Part shown: positions 1 through 7,661 of the stretch, piece after piece
Layout of the letters: each line of letters starts with the position of its first letter
How positions within the stretch are numbered: the first letter of the stretch is position 1
Virus record (IMG/VR): IMGVR_UViG_3300010397_000072
Location: 1-34,645 of that record
Source of the DNA: a virus
DNA: 34,645 bases
Direction: 5' to 3' (one strand)
The notes under the pieces: generated by a model
Told to the model about the DNA's origin: nothing
Seen by the model: only the letters and a program-made list of their open reading frames with translations
Databases searched by the model: none
Made by a program: the position numbers and the translations under genes

Positions 1-123
1 GAGCGCCAAGCAAATGTGGAGCGAATACTCTAATACCAAGCGACCGTCTCTATTAACCCAGATATCCGGGTCTCCGATTAAGATCTGCCCCACGTGTGGA
101 TATGAGCATTACGGATATCCCCC
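1..123. repeat. Terminal direct repeat, left copy (circular overlap)
   Basis: Bases 1-123 are identical to 34523-34645. The duplicated stretch lies inside one reading frame, which becomes a normal gene with its own ATG, ribosome binding site and promoter once the ends are joined. The simplest reading is an assembly overlap from a circular or circularly permuted molecule of 34,522 bp. A short true direct terminal repeat cannot be excluded from sequence alone. Confidence 0.95.
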
Positions 124-238
124 TGGCTTTAAGTCCTTCGTTAGCGCGGTCGACCCGGAGGACCCACTACAGGGAACGTATTTTAACTGCTCGTGTGGGT
201 CGACGCTGTTTGTAAAGCGCCAAGAGAGGGCGGTGTGA
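1..238 (+). CDS. Zinc-ribbon-like small protein (3' part; gene starts at 34521)
   Basis: This is the body of a 79-residue protein whose ATG lies at 34521 at the other end of the contig; base 1 is the G of that ATG. An internal ATG at 14 is in frame, but joining the ends gives a longer product with a proper ribosome binding site. Cys30, Cys33, Cys64 and Cys66 form two Cys pairs (CPTCG and CSCG) about 30 residues apart, the layout of a zinc ribbon. The stop TGA overlaps the ATG of the next gene by one base. It is the first gene after a strong promoter and after ssb. The function is unknown; nucleic-acid or protein binding through zinc is an inference. Confidence 0.85.
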   Translation, partial: SAKQMWSEYSNTKRPSLLTQISGSPIKICPTCGYEHYGYPPGFKSFVSAVDPEDPLQGTYFNCSCGSTLFVKRQERAV

Positions 239-519
239 TGGCTAACCTTCTTGTTTCTGTCAACGTCCCGCCAGGAATCGGTGTGGAACAATTCAAGGCT
301 GGGTCCAAAATCCTGGCATCCATACTTCAGGACATTCGCGGGAGCGAGCAATCAATGCGCGGGTATCTTCACGCCGCCTCGATGGATGGCTTTCCTGTTT
401 CGCCAATGAACACCCCAAAGGAACAACTCGAAGAGCTTTGTATCCGGGCATTTTGGTGGGCGTTTGAAGAGATATTAAGCGGAAAGCTTCACCGTGGTGG
501 GCGGGGTCATCAAGTTTAA
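238..519 (+). CDS. Hypothetical protein, 93 aa
   Basis: Unrecognised 93-residue protein. I chose the ATG at 238, which shares its last-base overlap (TGATG) with the stop of the preceding gene, over an upstream GTG at 193 that would lie inside that gene. The sequence looks like a small alpha/beta protein: a beta-rich start (MANLLVSVNVPPG), then helical stretches, including a Trp-rich helix near residues 68-82 (IRAFWWAFEEIL). The basic tail (HRGGRGHQV) could touch nucleic acid. No signal peptide or membrane segment is seen. It lies just before the packaging genes and after ssb, so either a replication or a packaging accessory role fits. Confidence 0.75.
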   Translation: MANLLVSVNVPPGIGVEQFKAGSKILASILQDIRGSEQSMRGYLHAASMDGFPVSPMNTPKEQLEELCIRAFWWAFEEILSGKLHRGGRGHQV

Positions 520-571
520 GGGGATTTAGTTTTACCCTCCCGCCAGGAAGGTGGGTGGTCAACTCCAGGGA

Positions 572-599
572 TTATTGGGGCTTTACATGCGCATATAAT
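572..599 (+). promoter_or_regulatory. Candidate sigma70-like promoter before the packaging genes
   Basis: In the 124-base gap between the 93-residue gene and terS, a perfect TATAAT lies at 594-599. A weak -35-like TTATTG lies at 572-577 with a 16-base spacer. A palindrome, ATGCGCAT (587-594), touches the -10 box and could be an operator half. The only other feature seen in the gap is an imperfect GC-rich dyad near 535-560. Confidence 0.4.
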
Positions 600-643
600 T
601 GCTCTACTCTATTAAGGTCGATCACCCGACTCATGGAGCAAAT

Positions 644-1069
644 GTGTCAAAAAAAACAAAACAGCCATCCCCAGTGGGGAGACCCACTGATTACCGACCC
701 AATTTTCACCCATCTAGCTACATAGATCTTTGCAAACAAGGTAAAACAAGAACTCAGTGTTGTGCTGAGTGGGGCATTAGTGTTGAAACCTTCCACGCTT
801 GGCAAAGAAAGCATCCTGAGTTTCTTGACGCCATAAAAGAAGGAGACCCACATCGTGAGTCATGGTGGGTCGAACAAGGCAGAACCGGCATGTGGGCGGA
901 AAGATTTAACGCATCTACCTATATTTGGATAACGAAGAACACCCTCAAGTGGACAGATCGATCTGAAATCAAGACAGAACAGAACATCACGGTTGAAGGA
1001 TTAAGCAAGAAAACTGATCAAGAAATTATAGAAGAGATATCGTCCCTTGCAAAGTCTCTCAAAAAATAG
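644..1069 (+). CDS. terS: Terminase small subunit (TerS)
   Basis: A 141-residue protein, probably the small terminase that recognises phage DNA and loads it onto the large subunit. After a basic N-terminus, residues about 30-60 read as a helix-turn-helix of the TerS type: CKQGKTRTQCCAEWGIS, then ETFHAWQRKHPEF. The helical middle contains WVEQGRTGMWAERFN and the C-terminus is acidic to mixed. I chose the GTG at 644 because GGAG lies five bases upstream (635-638); an in-frame TTG at 599 overlaps the -10 box of a candidate promoter and has no binding site. The gene ends 23 bases inside terL, the usual terS-terL arrangement. Confidence 0.85.
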   Translation: MSKKTKQPSPVGRPTDYRPNFHPSSYIDLCKQGKTRTQCCAEWGISVETFHAWQRKHPEFLDAIKEGDPHRESWWVEQGRTGMWAERFNASTYIWITKNTLKWTDRSEIKTEQNITVEGLSKKTDQEIIEEISSLAKSLKK

Positions 1070-2456
1070 CCAAGAATATCAAACCGCTCTTATCCAAGAG
1101 TTCTTGAAGCGTCCGCTCTACAAACGCCTTAAGATCACCGGAGACTTACACCCGAAGCAGCAAGCCTTTGTATTAGACGAATCAAAGGACAAGGCTGCCC
1201 TATGTACCAGACGCGCCGGGAAATCGCATGGCGCGGCGGCTATGCTGTTTAACGCGGCTTTAGAGCACCCCAATAGCATCGCCCTTTACATTGCCCTAAC
1301 CCGAGTCAGCGCGAAGAACATCATGTGGCCAATCCTAACGGAAATGAACACGAAGTATGATCTTCGGGCTGAGATGGCCGAAAGTAGTCTAGAGATTAAG
1401 TTACCCAATGCGTCTAGAATCATGCTGGTTGGTGCCGACATGAAGAACTTCATCGAGCGGCTTAGGGGTCCTAAATACTCGATAGCCATTATCGATGAAG
1501 CCGGGTCCTTCCGTTCGCATCTACAAAGCTTGATAGACGATATCCTAAAGCCAGCCTTGCTAGATTATAACGGGGCTCTTGTTCTCCTTGGCACGCCGGG
1601 TGTGATGCCCCTAGGGACGTTCTACGACTGCACCACGAAGGATATTGGGTATTCGGTTCATAGGTGGTCACTCTACGATAATCCATATCTCCCTAATGCC
1701 AGGGAATACGTTAGCCAACTAATCAGGAAACGACAGTGGACCGAGCTAAATCCCACTTACCGGCGGGAATACTTAGGCGAGTGGGTTGTGGATCTCGATG
1801 CCCTGGTTTATCGTTTCAGGCGTGAGCGGAACGTCTATAAAGAATTACCGGCCAACCAAACGTGGAATCGAGTGCTTGCGGTCGACTTTGGCTGGCATGA
1901 CCAAACGGCGTTTGCCGTTATTTCCTATTCACATACCAATAGAAGAGCATTTCTTGAATATAGTACTGGATATTCGGAGCTTATCCCTTCAGACATTGCA
2001 CGTAAACTTGAGCAAATCCGAGAGAGATATGATCCGGTTTGTGTGGTCGCAGACACCGGAGGCCTCGGCAAGAGCATTACGGAAGAGTTTATACGAAGAT
2101 ACTCGATACCAATAATAGCAGCCGAGAAGCGAGACAAGTTAACCCACATCTCACTTATGAACGGTGACTTTATAGACGGGAACCTAATGGTTCATGAGTC
2201 TTGTTCCGAGCTAATGGACCAGTACGAGACCCTAACGAAGGGCGATGATGGGATGGAAGACCCAGGAATGAAGAATGACCTTTGTGACGCGGCGCTCTAT
2301 GCCTATTGGAGAGCTAGGCACTACCTGGGAGAGATCCCGGAAGACATCCCCAAGGAAGGATCTTTAGCCCACGGGGTTTACTTAGAGAAGAAAATGTTAG
2401 AGAAGGAGATAGAAGAGTTCGAGAAGCAAGAAAAAATGAACTGGTGGGAAGCATGA
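1047..2456 (+). CDS. terL: Terminase large subunit (TerL), ATPase and nuclease
   Basis: The motor that pumps DNA into the prohead and cuts it. The 469 residues show both domains. The ATPase has Walker A TRRAGKSH at 54-61 (Lys59), Walker B IAIIDEA with Asp150-Glu151, and coupling motif LVLLGTPG at 178-185. The RNase H-like nuclease has VLAVDFGW (Asp280), VVADTGG (Asp336) and NDLCDAALYAYW (Asp411/Asp414). Length and motif order fit phage large terminases. The start is a TTG at 1047 within the end of terS; no better start precedes Walker A. The stop overlaps the next ATG (ATGA). Confidence 0.96.
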   Translation: MQSLSKNSQEYQTALIQEFLKRPLYKRLKITGDLHPKQQAFVLDESKDKAALCTRRAGKSHGAAAMLFNAALEHPNSIALYIALTRVSAKNIMWPILTEMNTKYDLRAEMAESSLEIKLPNASRIMLVGADMKNFIERLRGPKYSIAIIDEAGSFRSHLQSLIDDILKPALLDYNGALVLLGTPGVMPLGTFYDCTTKDIGYSVHRWSLYDNPYLPNAREYVSQLIRKRQWTELNPTYRREYLGEWVVDLDALVYRFRRERNVYKELPANQTWNRVLAVDFGWHDQTAFAVISYSHTNRRAFLEYSTGYSELIPSDIARKLEQIRERYDPVCVVADTGGLGKSITEEFIRRYSIPIIAAEKRDKLTHISLMNGDFIDGNLMVHESCSELMDQYETLTKGDDGMEDPGMKNDLCDAALYAYWRARHYLGEIPEDIPKEGSLAHGVYLEKKMLEKEIEEFEKQEKMNWWEA

Positions 2457-2884
2457 GCGAAGAGAGCGATACACTCCAACACATCAAAATAAGATTAGCG
2501 ACCGACACGGATTACCCGCTTATCTATTCAAGCTGGCTTAAGTCCTTCGCTGATGCTGATCAGGCACGACTAGTCACCAAATCAGTCTATTACCAAGAAC
2601 ACCATGCGCTGATTGATAAGCTTATCGCCAAAAAAGCCCTATTCTTTGTGGCTTGTTCTAAACATGACGATGATCACGTTTATGGGTGGATATGCGTGAA
2701 CCTCGCCAGCAAACCCCAAGTGGTTCATTACGTTTACGTGAAGCAGATTTACCGCAAGATAGGGATTGCTAATTACTTAATGGAGATGGTTCAAAAGCCA
2801 TATATCTACACGCAAAAGAACAGATTTCAGCCAGAGGATTGTACTCATAACTATTACGAATTATTTCGGGAGGTCTACACATGA
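2453..2884 (+). CDS. GNAT-fold acetyltransferase-like protein
   Basis: A 143-residue protein with the outline of a GCN5-related N-acetyltransferase. The N-terminus IRLATDTDYPLIY resembles strand 1 and helix 1. Residues 91-110 (VHYVYVKQIY followed by RKIGIANYLM) match motif A, in which a strand is followed by the acetyl-CoA pyrophosphate loop (Q/R-x-x-G-x-G/A), here R-K-I-G-I-A. Similar proteins are often found next to phage terL. The substrate is unknown, and it may act in virion assembly rather than as a metabolic enzyme. The ATG at 2453 overlaps the terL stop as ATGA; a GTG three codons upstream is the alternative. The stop overlaps the next gene in the same way. Confidence 0.7.
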   Translation: MSEESDTLQHIKIRLATDTDYPLIYSSWLKSFADADQARLVTKSVYYQEHHALIDKLIAKKALFFVACSKHDDDHVYGWICVNLASKPQVVHYVYVKQIYRKIGIANYLMEMVQKPYIYTQKNRFQPEDCTHNYYELFREVYT

Positions 2885-3162
2885 GAGTTTCTTACGCAAA
2901 ACTTCACCAGCCGGTTCAGGTTGGCGTCTCTTATTACTCGCATCTTAAGGGAACTGACTTTAATATGAACTATAACGCCGGTATGTTAGAGATCGAGCTT
3001 CCAAACGAGATTCTAATTATCGGCCAGGGGAACATCGAGAATGTCAGGATCAGCAAGGATTCGTATAAGGGCACGTCTCAGGAGGCTGCGCCTATTGTGG
3101 CAGAAAGCGTTGAAGAAAAGCCGCGTCGTGGAAGACCGCCAGGAGCAAAGAACAATGAATGA
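2881..3162 (+). CDS. Hypothetical protein with AT-hook-like tail, 93 aa
   Basis: Unrecognised protein. The first 60 residues look like a small beta-rich domain (VGVSYYSHL, GMLEIELPNEILIIG). An Ala/Glu-rich linker leads to a basic C-terminus, KPRRGRPPGAKNNE, whose R-G-R-P core is the minor-groove-binding element of AT-hook proteins. A good ribosome binding site, GGGAGGT, lies upstream of ATG 2881, and the gene overlaps its left neighbour as ATGA. Lying between terL and portal, it could help hold DNA at the packaging complex, but that is inference from the tail motif only. Confidence 0.75.
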   Translation: MRVSYAKLHQPVQVGVSYYSHLKGTDFNMNYNAGMLEIELPNEILIIGQGNIENVRISKDSYKGTSQEAAPIVAESVEEKPRRGRPPGAKNNE

Positions 3163-3355
3163 ACCAATTGGTTTAGAAGAATTAGATAAAATTATGAAAC
3201 TCTGTTTAGAAAACGGAGTTAAGTATATTAATTATGGTTCAGTAGGGATAGAATTTCACCCGAAGAAAGAAACCTTACCTGTGTTTGAGGAAGAAAAGCC
3301 AAAAGAAAACACACAGGCCAACGGGGAAGATATCCTATATTGGAGCACTAAATGA
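3155..3355 (+). CDS. Hypothetical acidic protein, 66 aa
   Basis: A small, acidic, unrecognised protein. I chose the ATG at 3155 because AGGAG lies at 3141-3145 and the gene overlaps its left neighbour by eight bases; the open frame extends further upstream without a better start. An amphipathic helix (EELDKIMKLCLENG) is followed by a short strand pair (VKYINYGSVGIEF) and an acidic, Lys/Glu-rich tail. The stop overlaps the ATG of the portal gene (ATGA), so the two are probably translated in a coupled way. Confidence 0.75.
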   Translation: MNEPIGLEELDKIMKLCLENGVKYINYGSVGIEFHPKKETLPVFEEEKPKENTQANGEDILYWSTK

Positions 3356-5187
3356 GTGATCTTAATACGTACTGGTGGGAAGAGAAAACAGAGGCCATTA
3401 ACAAGACCGTGTTTGGCATTGTCAGGTATCTAGACCAGAACCAAGCCCATCGCCAGCAAGCCAACCTGAGAAATATGCGACTATACGGGAACCTTAACGT
3501 TCTTGGTATGACCGCCAATACGTATTCACACGCTAATGCAGTGTGGAATGCTTTCGATCGGATTAGTCTGAATATTATTCAGTCTTGCATTGATACCGTG
3601 GCTAACCGGATATCTAAAAATAAGCCAAAGCCCACATTCTTGACCTTCGGCGGCGATTACTCGCTTAAGAAGAAAGCCAAGCTCCTTGATAAATATGTCC
3701 AAGGACAGTTTTACGCGATGGATATCTATAACAAGGGTCAAAAGGCGTTTAAAGCAGCCGAGATATTTGGAACCGGAGCAGTAAAGATCTATCGCGATGG
3801 CAACCGAATCTGTGCCGAGAATATCTTTATTGATGAACTCCAGATCGATGACTCAGAAGCAATTTACGGGGAACCGAGATCGATTTATCAGAAAAAATAC
3901 ATTGCCCGTGAAGTACTGGCCAGGATGTTCCCTAAGTTTGAATCTCAGATTAACGCAGCACCAAAAGCGGATAGCGAAAATCAAACTAATAGGAATCTGA
4001 GCAACCATGTCCTCGTGGTTGAGGCGTGGCACCTGCCGAGCGGGAAAGACGCTGGCGACGGCAAGCACGTTATCTCGATTGAAACGGCAACGCTGGTCGA
4101 CGAGGAGTACAAGAAGGATTATTTCCCTTTCGCGTTCCTAAAGTGGAATACATTGCCTCTTGGATTCTTTGGTCAGGGACTAAGCGAGCAGTTAACTGGG
4201 CTTCAGATCGAGATTAACAAGATTCTCAGGACCATACAGCTTAGCTTCCACCTCTTGGGAAGCCCGGCTGTTTTGATTGGTTCTGAGAGTAAGATTGTCT
4301 CGGCACATCTCAATAATGAGATCGGTCGAATTATCAAGTTCTCCGGTATGCCTCCGACAATCTGGAAGGATAACCCGGTAGCCAATCAGCTTATCGAGCA
4401 TCTTGATCGGCTTTATAACCGAGCGTTTGAGATAGCTGGTGTCTCTCAGTTGTCCGCGCAGAGCAAGAAACCAAGCGGACTTGACTCTGGCCGGGCACTT
4501 CGAGAGTTTAACGATATCGAGTCCGAGCGCTTCATGCTTGTTGGCCAGATGTATGAATGCTTCTATCTCGATATTGCCAAGCAGATTATCGAGCTTTCTA
4601 AAGAGATTTATGAGGACGATAAAGACCTAAGCGTCATGGTTAAAGGTAAGAAGTTTATCGAGAAGATTAAATGGTCTGAGGTAGATTTAGAGGACGATGA
4701 ATATCAGATGCAAGTATTCCCCACATCTAGCCTTAGTCAGACCCCAGCCGGCAGACTTCAGGACGTTCAGGAGCTTATACAGGCAGGGTTTATTGATAAG
4801 GCCTACGCTCTTAAGCTCCTAGACTATCCGGATCTTGAGAGCTTCATGAGTTTGGCTAACGCGGCCATCGAGGATATTGAGGAAACGATCGAGGCCATGA
4901 TTGACTCGGGTAAGTACCGTGGACCGGAACCGTTCCAGGATCTGGTTAACGGGATTAAGATCATGCAATCGGCTTATCTCAAATATAAGACCGAGAAGGT
5001 TGACCAGGACCGGCTTGAGCTTCTTATCCGTTGGATGAGCGAGGCGGACGCCACGCTAAAATCAACGCTACCACCTCCAGCAGCCCCACCGCTGGCCGGA
5101 GCACCAGGAGCTAACCCGATGGCAACTCCTAAGAGCGATCTTATTCCTAACGTTCCTGGAGCGGCGACCGCGCCGGTCTTGGCATGA
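3352..5187 (+). CDS. Portal protein
   Basis: A 611-residue portal protein, the dodecameric ring at the capsid vertex through which DNA enters and leaves. Position (after terL, before scaffold and capsid), length and composition fit. Portal-like segments include the N-terminal helical region, the central FFGQGLSEQLTGLQIEINKI (wing/stem transition), and the crown-side SGRALREFNDIESERF that follows GVSQLSAQSKKPSG. The last 40 residues are a Pro/Ala-rich flexible tail. The ATG at 3352 overlaps the preceding stop (ATGA); the stop overlaps the next gene in the same manner. This is the podovirus-type portal that pairs with an adaptor ring; the matching adaptor is at 9070. Confidence 0.93.
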   Translation: MSDLNTYWWEEKTEAINKTVFGIVRYLDQNQAHRQQANLRNMRLYGNLNVLGMTANTYSHANAVWNAFDRISLNIIQSCIDTVANRISKNKPKPTFLTFGGDYSLKKKAKLLDKYVQGQFYAMDIYNKGQKAFKAAEIFGTGAVKIYRDGNRICAENIFIDELQIDDSEAIYGEPRSIYQKKYIAREVLARMFPKFESQINAAPKADSENQTNRNLSNHVLVVEAWHLPSGKDAGDGKHVISIETATLVDEEYKKDYFPFAFLKWNTLPLGFFGQGLSEQLTGLQIEINKILRTIQLSFHLLGSPAVLIGSESKIVSAHLNNEIGRIIKFSGMPPTIWKDNPVANQLIEHLDRLYNRAFEIAGVSQLSAQSKKPSGLDSGRALREFNDIESERFMLVGQMYECFYLDIAKQIIELSKEIYEDDKDLSVMVKGKKFIEKIKWSEVDLEDDEYQMQVFPTSSLSQTPAGRLQDVQELIQAGFIDKAYALKLLDYPDLESFMSLANAAIEDIEETIEAMIDSGKYRGPEPFQDLVNGIKIMQSAYLKYKTEKVDQDRLELLIRWMSEADATLKSTLPPPAAPPLAGAPGANPMATPKSDLIPNVPGAATAPVLA

Positions 5188-5402
5188 GGGTGAAGTTAGT
5201 TCAGACGGTAAGCCATCCCCAGCTTAAAGAGCCTATTTCAACCGACACTGTGGCCGAGGGTAGAAGTAAGGCAGATATTGTTAAGAATCTTATGATCTCA
5301 GGCAAGCAAGCCTGTGAACTTAAGAATCACGGAATTACCAAGTGGAAAGACAGCAAGGGATCAGAGATCTCATTACAGCTAATTGAAGTATATAACCCAT
5401 AA
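5184..5402 (+). CDS. Hypothetical protein, 72 aa
   Basis: Unrecognised small protein between portal and scaffold, starting at the ATG that overlaps the portal stop (GCATGAGG). It appears to be a compact alpha/beta fold: VKLVQTVSHP, then an acidic stretch, a helix (KADIVKNLMISGKQACELKN) and a closing strand (LQLIEVYNP). No cysteine motif, signal peptide or membrane segment is present. The gene sits inside the head-assembly operon, so a minor head role is possible but unproven. Confidence 0.75.
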   Translation: MRVKLVQTVSHPQLKEPISTDTVAEGRSKADIVKNLMISGKQACELKNHGITKWKDSKGSEISLQLIEVYNP

Positions 5403-5411
5403 AGGACGAAT

Positions 5412-6251
5412 ATGGACCCGCAAGCAGCTGCACAAGCAATCGTACAAGATAGCAATCCTAACCCCACATCTCCAGTCGAAGGAGTTAACCCGGCACCTAC
5501 AGCACCAGAGGTCAAGGAACCACCAAAAGAGGATAAGTTTGCGTCTAAGTTCGCTGCCCTTTCACGTAAAGAGAAGATTCTATACGAAAAAGAGAAGCAG
5601 ATTAAGGAGCTTGAGAATAAATATAAGGGCTATGATACCGAGCGAAGCAGTCTAGAGGAGTCGATTAAGGCAAACCCACTAGAGTTTCTTAAAAAATACG
5701 GCATTTCTTATGACGATATCACGAAGCGCATCCTAAACGATGATAAGCCTACCGAAGAGCAACGTTTACGGGAAGTAGAGACTAAGTTAGAGAAGAAAAT
5801 GCGCGAACTAGAGGAGAAGGAAGTTACATCCCAGCGCGCCCAGTATGAGAATACAATTAAAGCGTTCAAAGTAGAGCTAGATGGATTTTTAAACGAGAAT
5901 AAAGACACCTACGCCGCGTTAATGATCGAAGATAATCCTAGCGATATCGTCTATGATATTATTGAGGAAACATTTAAAACAACTAAGAAGGTTATTTCTA
6001 ATAAAGAGGCCGCAGACATGGCCGAGAAGTATTTCGATGAGAAAGCTCAGAAGATAGCGAGCATCAAGAAATACTCAGCCGTTAAGCTGCCCGAGGAACC
6101 AAAGAAAGCGATCGAAAAGGCCATGAGCGCCACGCTTACTAACGGAATGGAGACTAAGCCTCCGGTTCATCAAGGCGAGCTAGACCCTAGAGACCCCTAT
6201 TTCTATGAAAAGAGCATCGAGCGAGCGGCCAAACTGATTAAATTCACTTAA
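5412..6251 (+). CDS. Scaffolding-like protein
   Basis: A 279-residue, highly charged, mostly helical protein directly upstream of the capsid gene, the standard place for the scaffold that organises procapsid assembly and then leaves. The first 40 residues are Pro/Ala/Asn-rich and probably disordered. Residues about 45-160 are rich in Lys and Glu with coiled-coil periodicity (KEKILYEKEKQIKELENK; LREVETKLEKKMRELEEK). The C-terminal region is basic and contains DPRDPYFYEKSIERAAKLI, which could dock onto the capsid protein. The binding site AAGGACG precedes ATG 5412. There is no protease gene nearby, so scaffold removal would have to be by exit rather than by a recognised phage protease. Confidence 0.82.
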   Translation: MDPQAAAQAIVQDSNPNPTSPVEGVNPAPTAPEVKEPPKEDKFASKFAALSRKEKILYEKEKQIKELENKYKGYDTERSSLEESIKANPLEFLKKYGISYDDITKRILNDDKPTEEQRLREVETKLEKKMRELEEKEVTSQRAQYENTIKAFKVELDGFLNENKDTYAALMIEDNPSDIVYDIIEETFKTTKKVISNKEAADMAEKYFDEKAQKIASIKKYSAVKLPEEPKKAIEKAMSATLTNGMETKPPVHQGELDPRDPYFYEKSIERAAKLIKFT

Positions 6252-6254
6252 GGG

Positions 6255-6282
6255 TTGCATTAAATAGATATCGCTGTATATT
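6255..6282 (+). promoter_or_regulatory. Promoter for the major capsid gene
   Basis: In the 142-base gap between scaffold and capsid genes, TTGCAT (6255-6260) and TATATT (6277-6282) are separated by 16 bases, a good sigma70-like pair. The gap is AT-rich and unusually long for this genome, and the gene it serves encodes the most abundant virion protein. Confidence 0.55.
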
Positions 6283-6306
6283 TTTTATAAAGCGACTTCA
6301 TATCTA
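6265..6306 (+). promoter_or_regulatory. Dyad/hairpin overlapping the capsid promoter
   Basis: TAGATAT (6265-6271) pairs exactly with ATATCTA (6300-6306), and the adjoining CGCT (6272-6275) pairs with AGCG (6291-6294), leaving a five-base bulge. The -10 box lies inside the loop. As DNA this could be an operator over the promoter; as RNA it would fold only in transcripts reading through from upstream. No gene is present in 6252-6393. Confidence 0.5.
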
Positions 6307-6393
6307 AGCAAGGCACAGGCCAATTATAGCATTTTAAATCATCCCAACGCGCTATTGTTTGGGGAATAATAATTTAAAAAGGACTATAATTTT

Positions 6394-7599
6394 ATGGCTT
6401 TAGATATGACAACGTTTGCGGCTGCCCTTAAACAGCACTATCAAGATCTCACGGTTAAAAACCTGGTTTATAAGAATCGCCCGTTTATGGCGATGCTCAA
6501 GAAATATGAGAAATTCGGCGGCTTGAACATGCCGGTTCCTCTGATTTACGGATCTCCTCAAGGCCGTTCGGCCACGTTTAGTAATGCACTGAACCAGAAA
6601 ACGAATAGCCAGCTTAAGGCGTTCACGATTACCCGCGCCAGTGACTACGCGCTTGCGAACATCCAGAATGAAGTTCTGGAAGCCTCTCAGGGCGATGCCG
6701 ACGCATTCATGAAAGCAAGCACTACGGAAATCGATGGCGCTTTCATGTCGGTGACGAACTCAATCGCCTCTTCGCTGTATCGCAGCGGAACGGGTTCGAT
6801 TGGCAAGATCTCCTCGGGATCTAACGTTGCTACACCGACCATCACCTTGGCCGACATCAACGACATTGTGAACTTTGAAGTTGGCATGACGCTTCAAACG
6901 GCTGCGACCGATGGCGCAACCCCTGAATCAGGTTCCGTGGTCATTACGGCCATTGACCGCTCGGCTGGGACGTTGACCGCTTCGGGTAACTGGACCGCTG
7001 GTATCGGGACTGCGGCTACCGGCCAGTTCATCCTGGTTGCTGGTGACTCCAACGCCAAAATCAAGGGTTTGGACGCATGGATTCCTCTCTCTGCTCCGGC
7101 TGCAACGGCTTTCTTCGGTGTGGACCGTACTGCCGATAGCACCCGCCTGGGCGGCGTGCGCGGTAACTACGTGGGCGTGCCGATTGAAGAGGCCTTGATT
7201 GACCTCGCCAATAAGGTTGGCCGCGAAGGTGGAACGCCGGACAATTGCTTCATGAGCTTCCAGAACTATGGAAACTTAGAGAAGGCTCTTGGCTCTAAGG
7301 TCATGTATGTCGACCTGAAGACCGAAGCCGGCATTGGCTTCCAGGGCATCCGCGTTCATGGTCCTAAAGGCTCCATCAACGTTGTGCCGGATACCTTCTG
7401 TCAGGGCGATCGCTTCTATCTGCTCCAGATGGATACGTGGCAGCTTGCCTCTCTCGGGATGGCTCCTAAACTTCTCCGTTCGGATGGCATGGACTTCCTT
7501 CGCGTTAGCTCGGCTGACGCGGTGGAAGTTCGCGTCGGAATGTATGGACAGCTTGCTTGCTCGGCACCCGGCTTCAATGGTGTTGGACAGTTGGCGTAA
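6394..7599 (+). CDS. Major capsid protein
   Basis: A 401-residue capsid subunit, expected to have the HK97 fold. The N-terminal part (LTVKNLVYKNRPFMAML, then MPVPLIYGSPQGRSATF) and the segment DYALANIQNEVLEASQGD are typical of the capsid proteins of small environmental podoviruses. Residues about 130-215 are Thr/Ser/Gly-rich beta sequence, probably a surface domain inserted in the core fold. The C-terminus returns to core-like strands ending in a hydrophobic tail. AAGGA precedes ATG 6394. No propeptide cleavage signal or protease was recognised. A promoter lies upstream and a strong hairpin directly downstream, consistent with separate high expression. Confidence 0.93.
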   Translation: MALDMTTFAAALKQHYQDLTVKNLVYKNRPFMAMLKKYEKFGGLNMPVPLIYGSPQGRSATFSNALNQKTNSQLKAFTITRASDYALANIQNEVLEASQGDADAFMKASTTEIDGAFMSVTNSIASSLYRSGTGSIGKISSGSNVATPTITLADINDIVNFEVGMTLQTAATDGATPESGSVVITAIDRSAGTLTASGNWTAGIGTAATGQFILVAGDSNAKIKGLDAWIPLSAPAATAFFGVDRTADSTRLGGVRGNYVGVPIEEALIDLANKVGREGGTPDNCFMSFQNYGNLEKALGSKVMYVDLKTEAGIGFQGIRVHGPKGSINVVPDTFCQGDRFYLLQMDTWQLASLGMAPKLLRSDGMDFLRVSSADAVEVRVGMYGQLACSAPGFNGVGQLA

Positions 7600-7612
7600 T
7601 TAGCTTTTAGTG

Positions 7613-7642
7613 TGGGGTCATGGTAGGAATACTGTGACCCCA
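7613..7642 (+). terminator. Hairpin after the capsid gene (weak terminator or mRNA stabiliser)
   Basis: TGGGGTCA (7613-7620) and TGACCCCA (7635-7642) form a perfect eight-base-pair stem with a 14-base loop, starting 14 bases after the capsid stop. The following bases are AT-rich (TATTAAAT) but lack a T-run, so full termination is unlikely. Partial termination or 3'-end protection of the capsid mRNA is more plausible. The next gene has its own AGGAG. Confidence 0.55.
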
Positions 7643-7661
7643 TATTAAATAGGAGATAAAG

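Noticed and set aside
535-560. GC-rich dyad as a terminator before the packaging genes
   Set aside because: Pairing is broken by several mismatches and there is no T-run.
599-643. TTG start adding 15 residues to the small terminase
   Set aside because: The TTG lies on the last base of the -10 box and has no binding site; GTG 644 has GGAG at the right distance.
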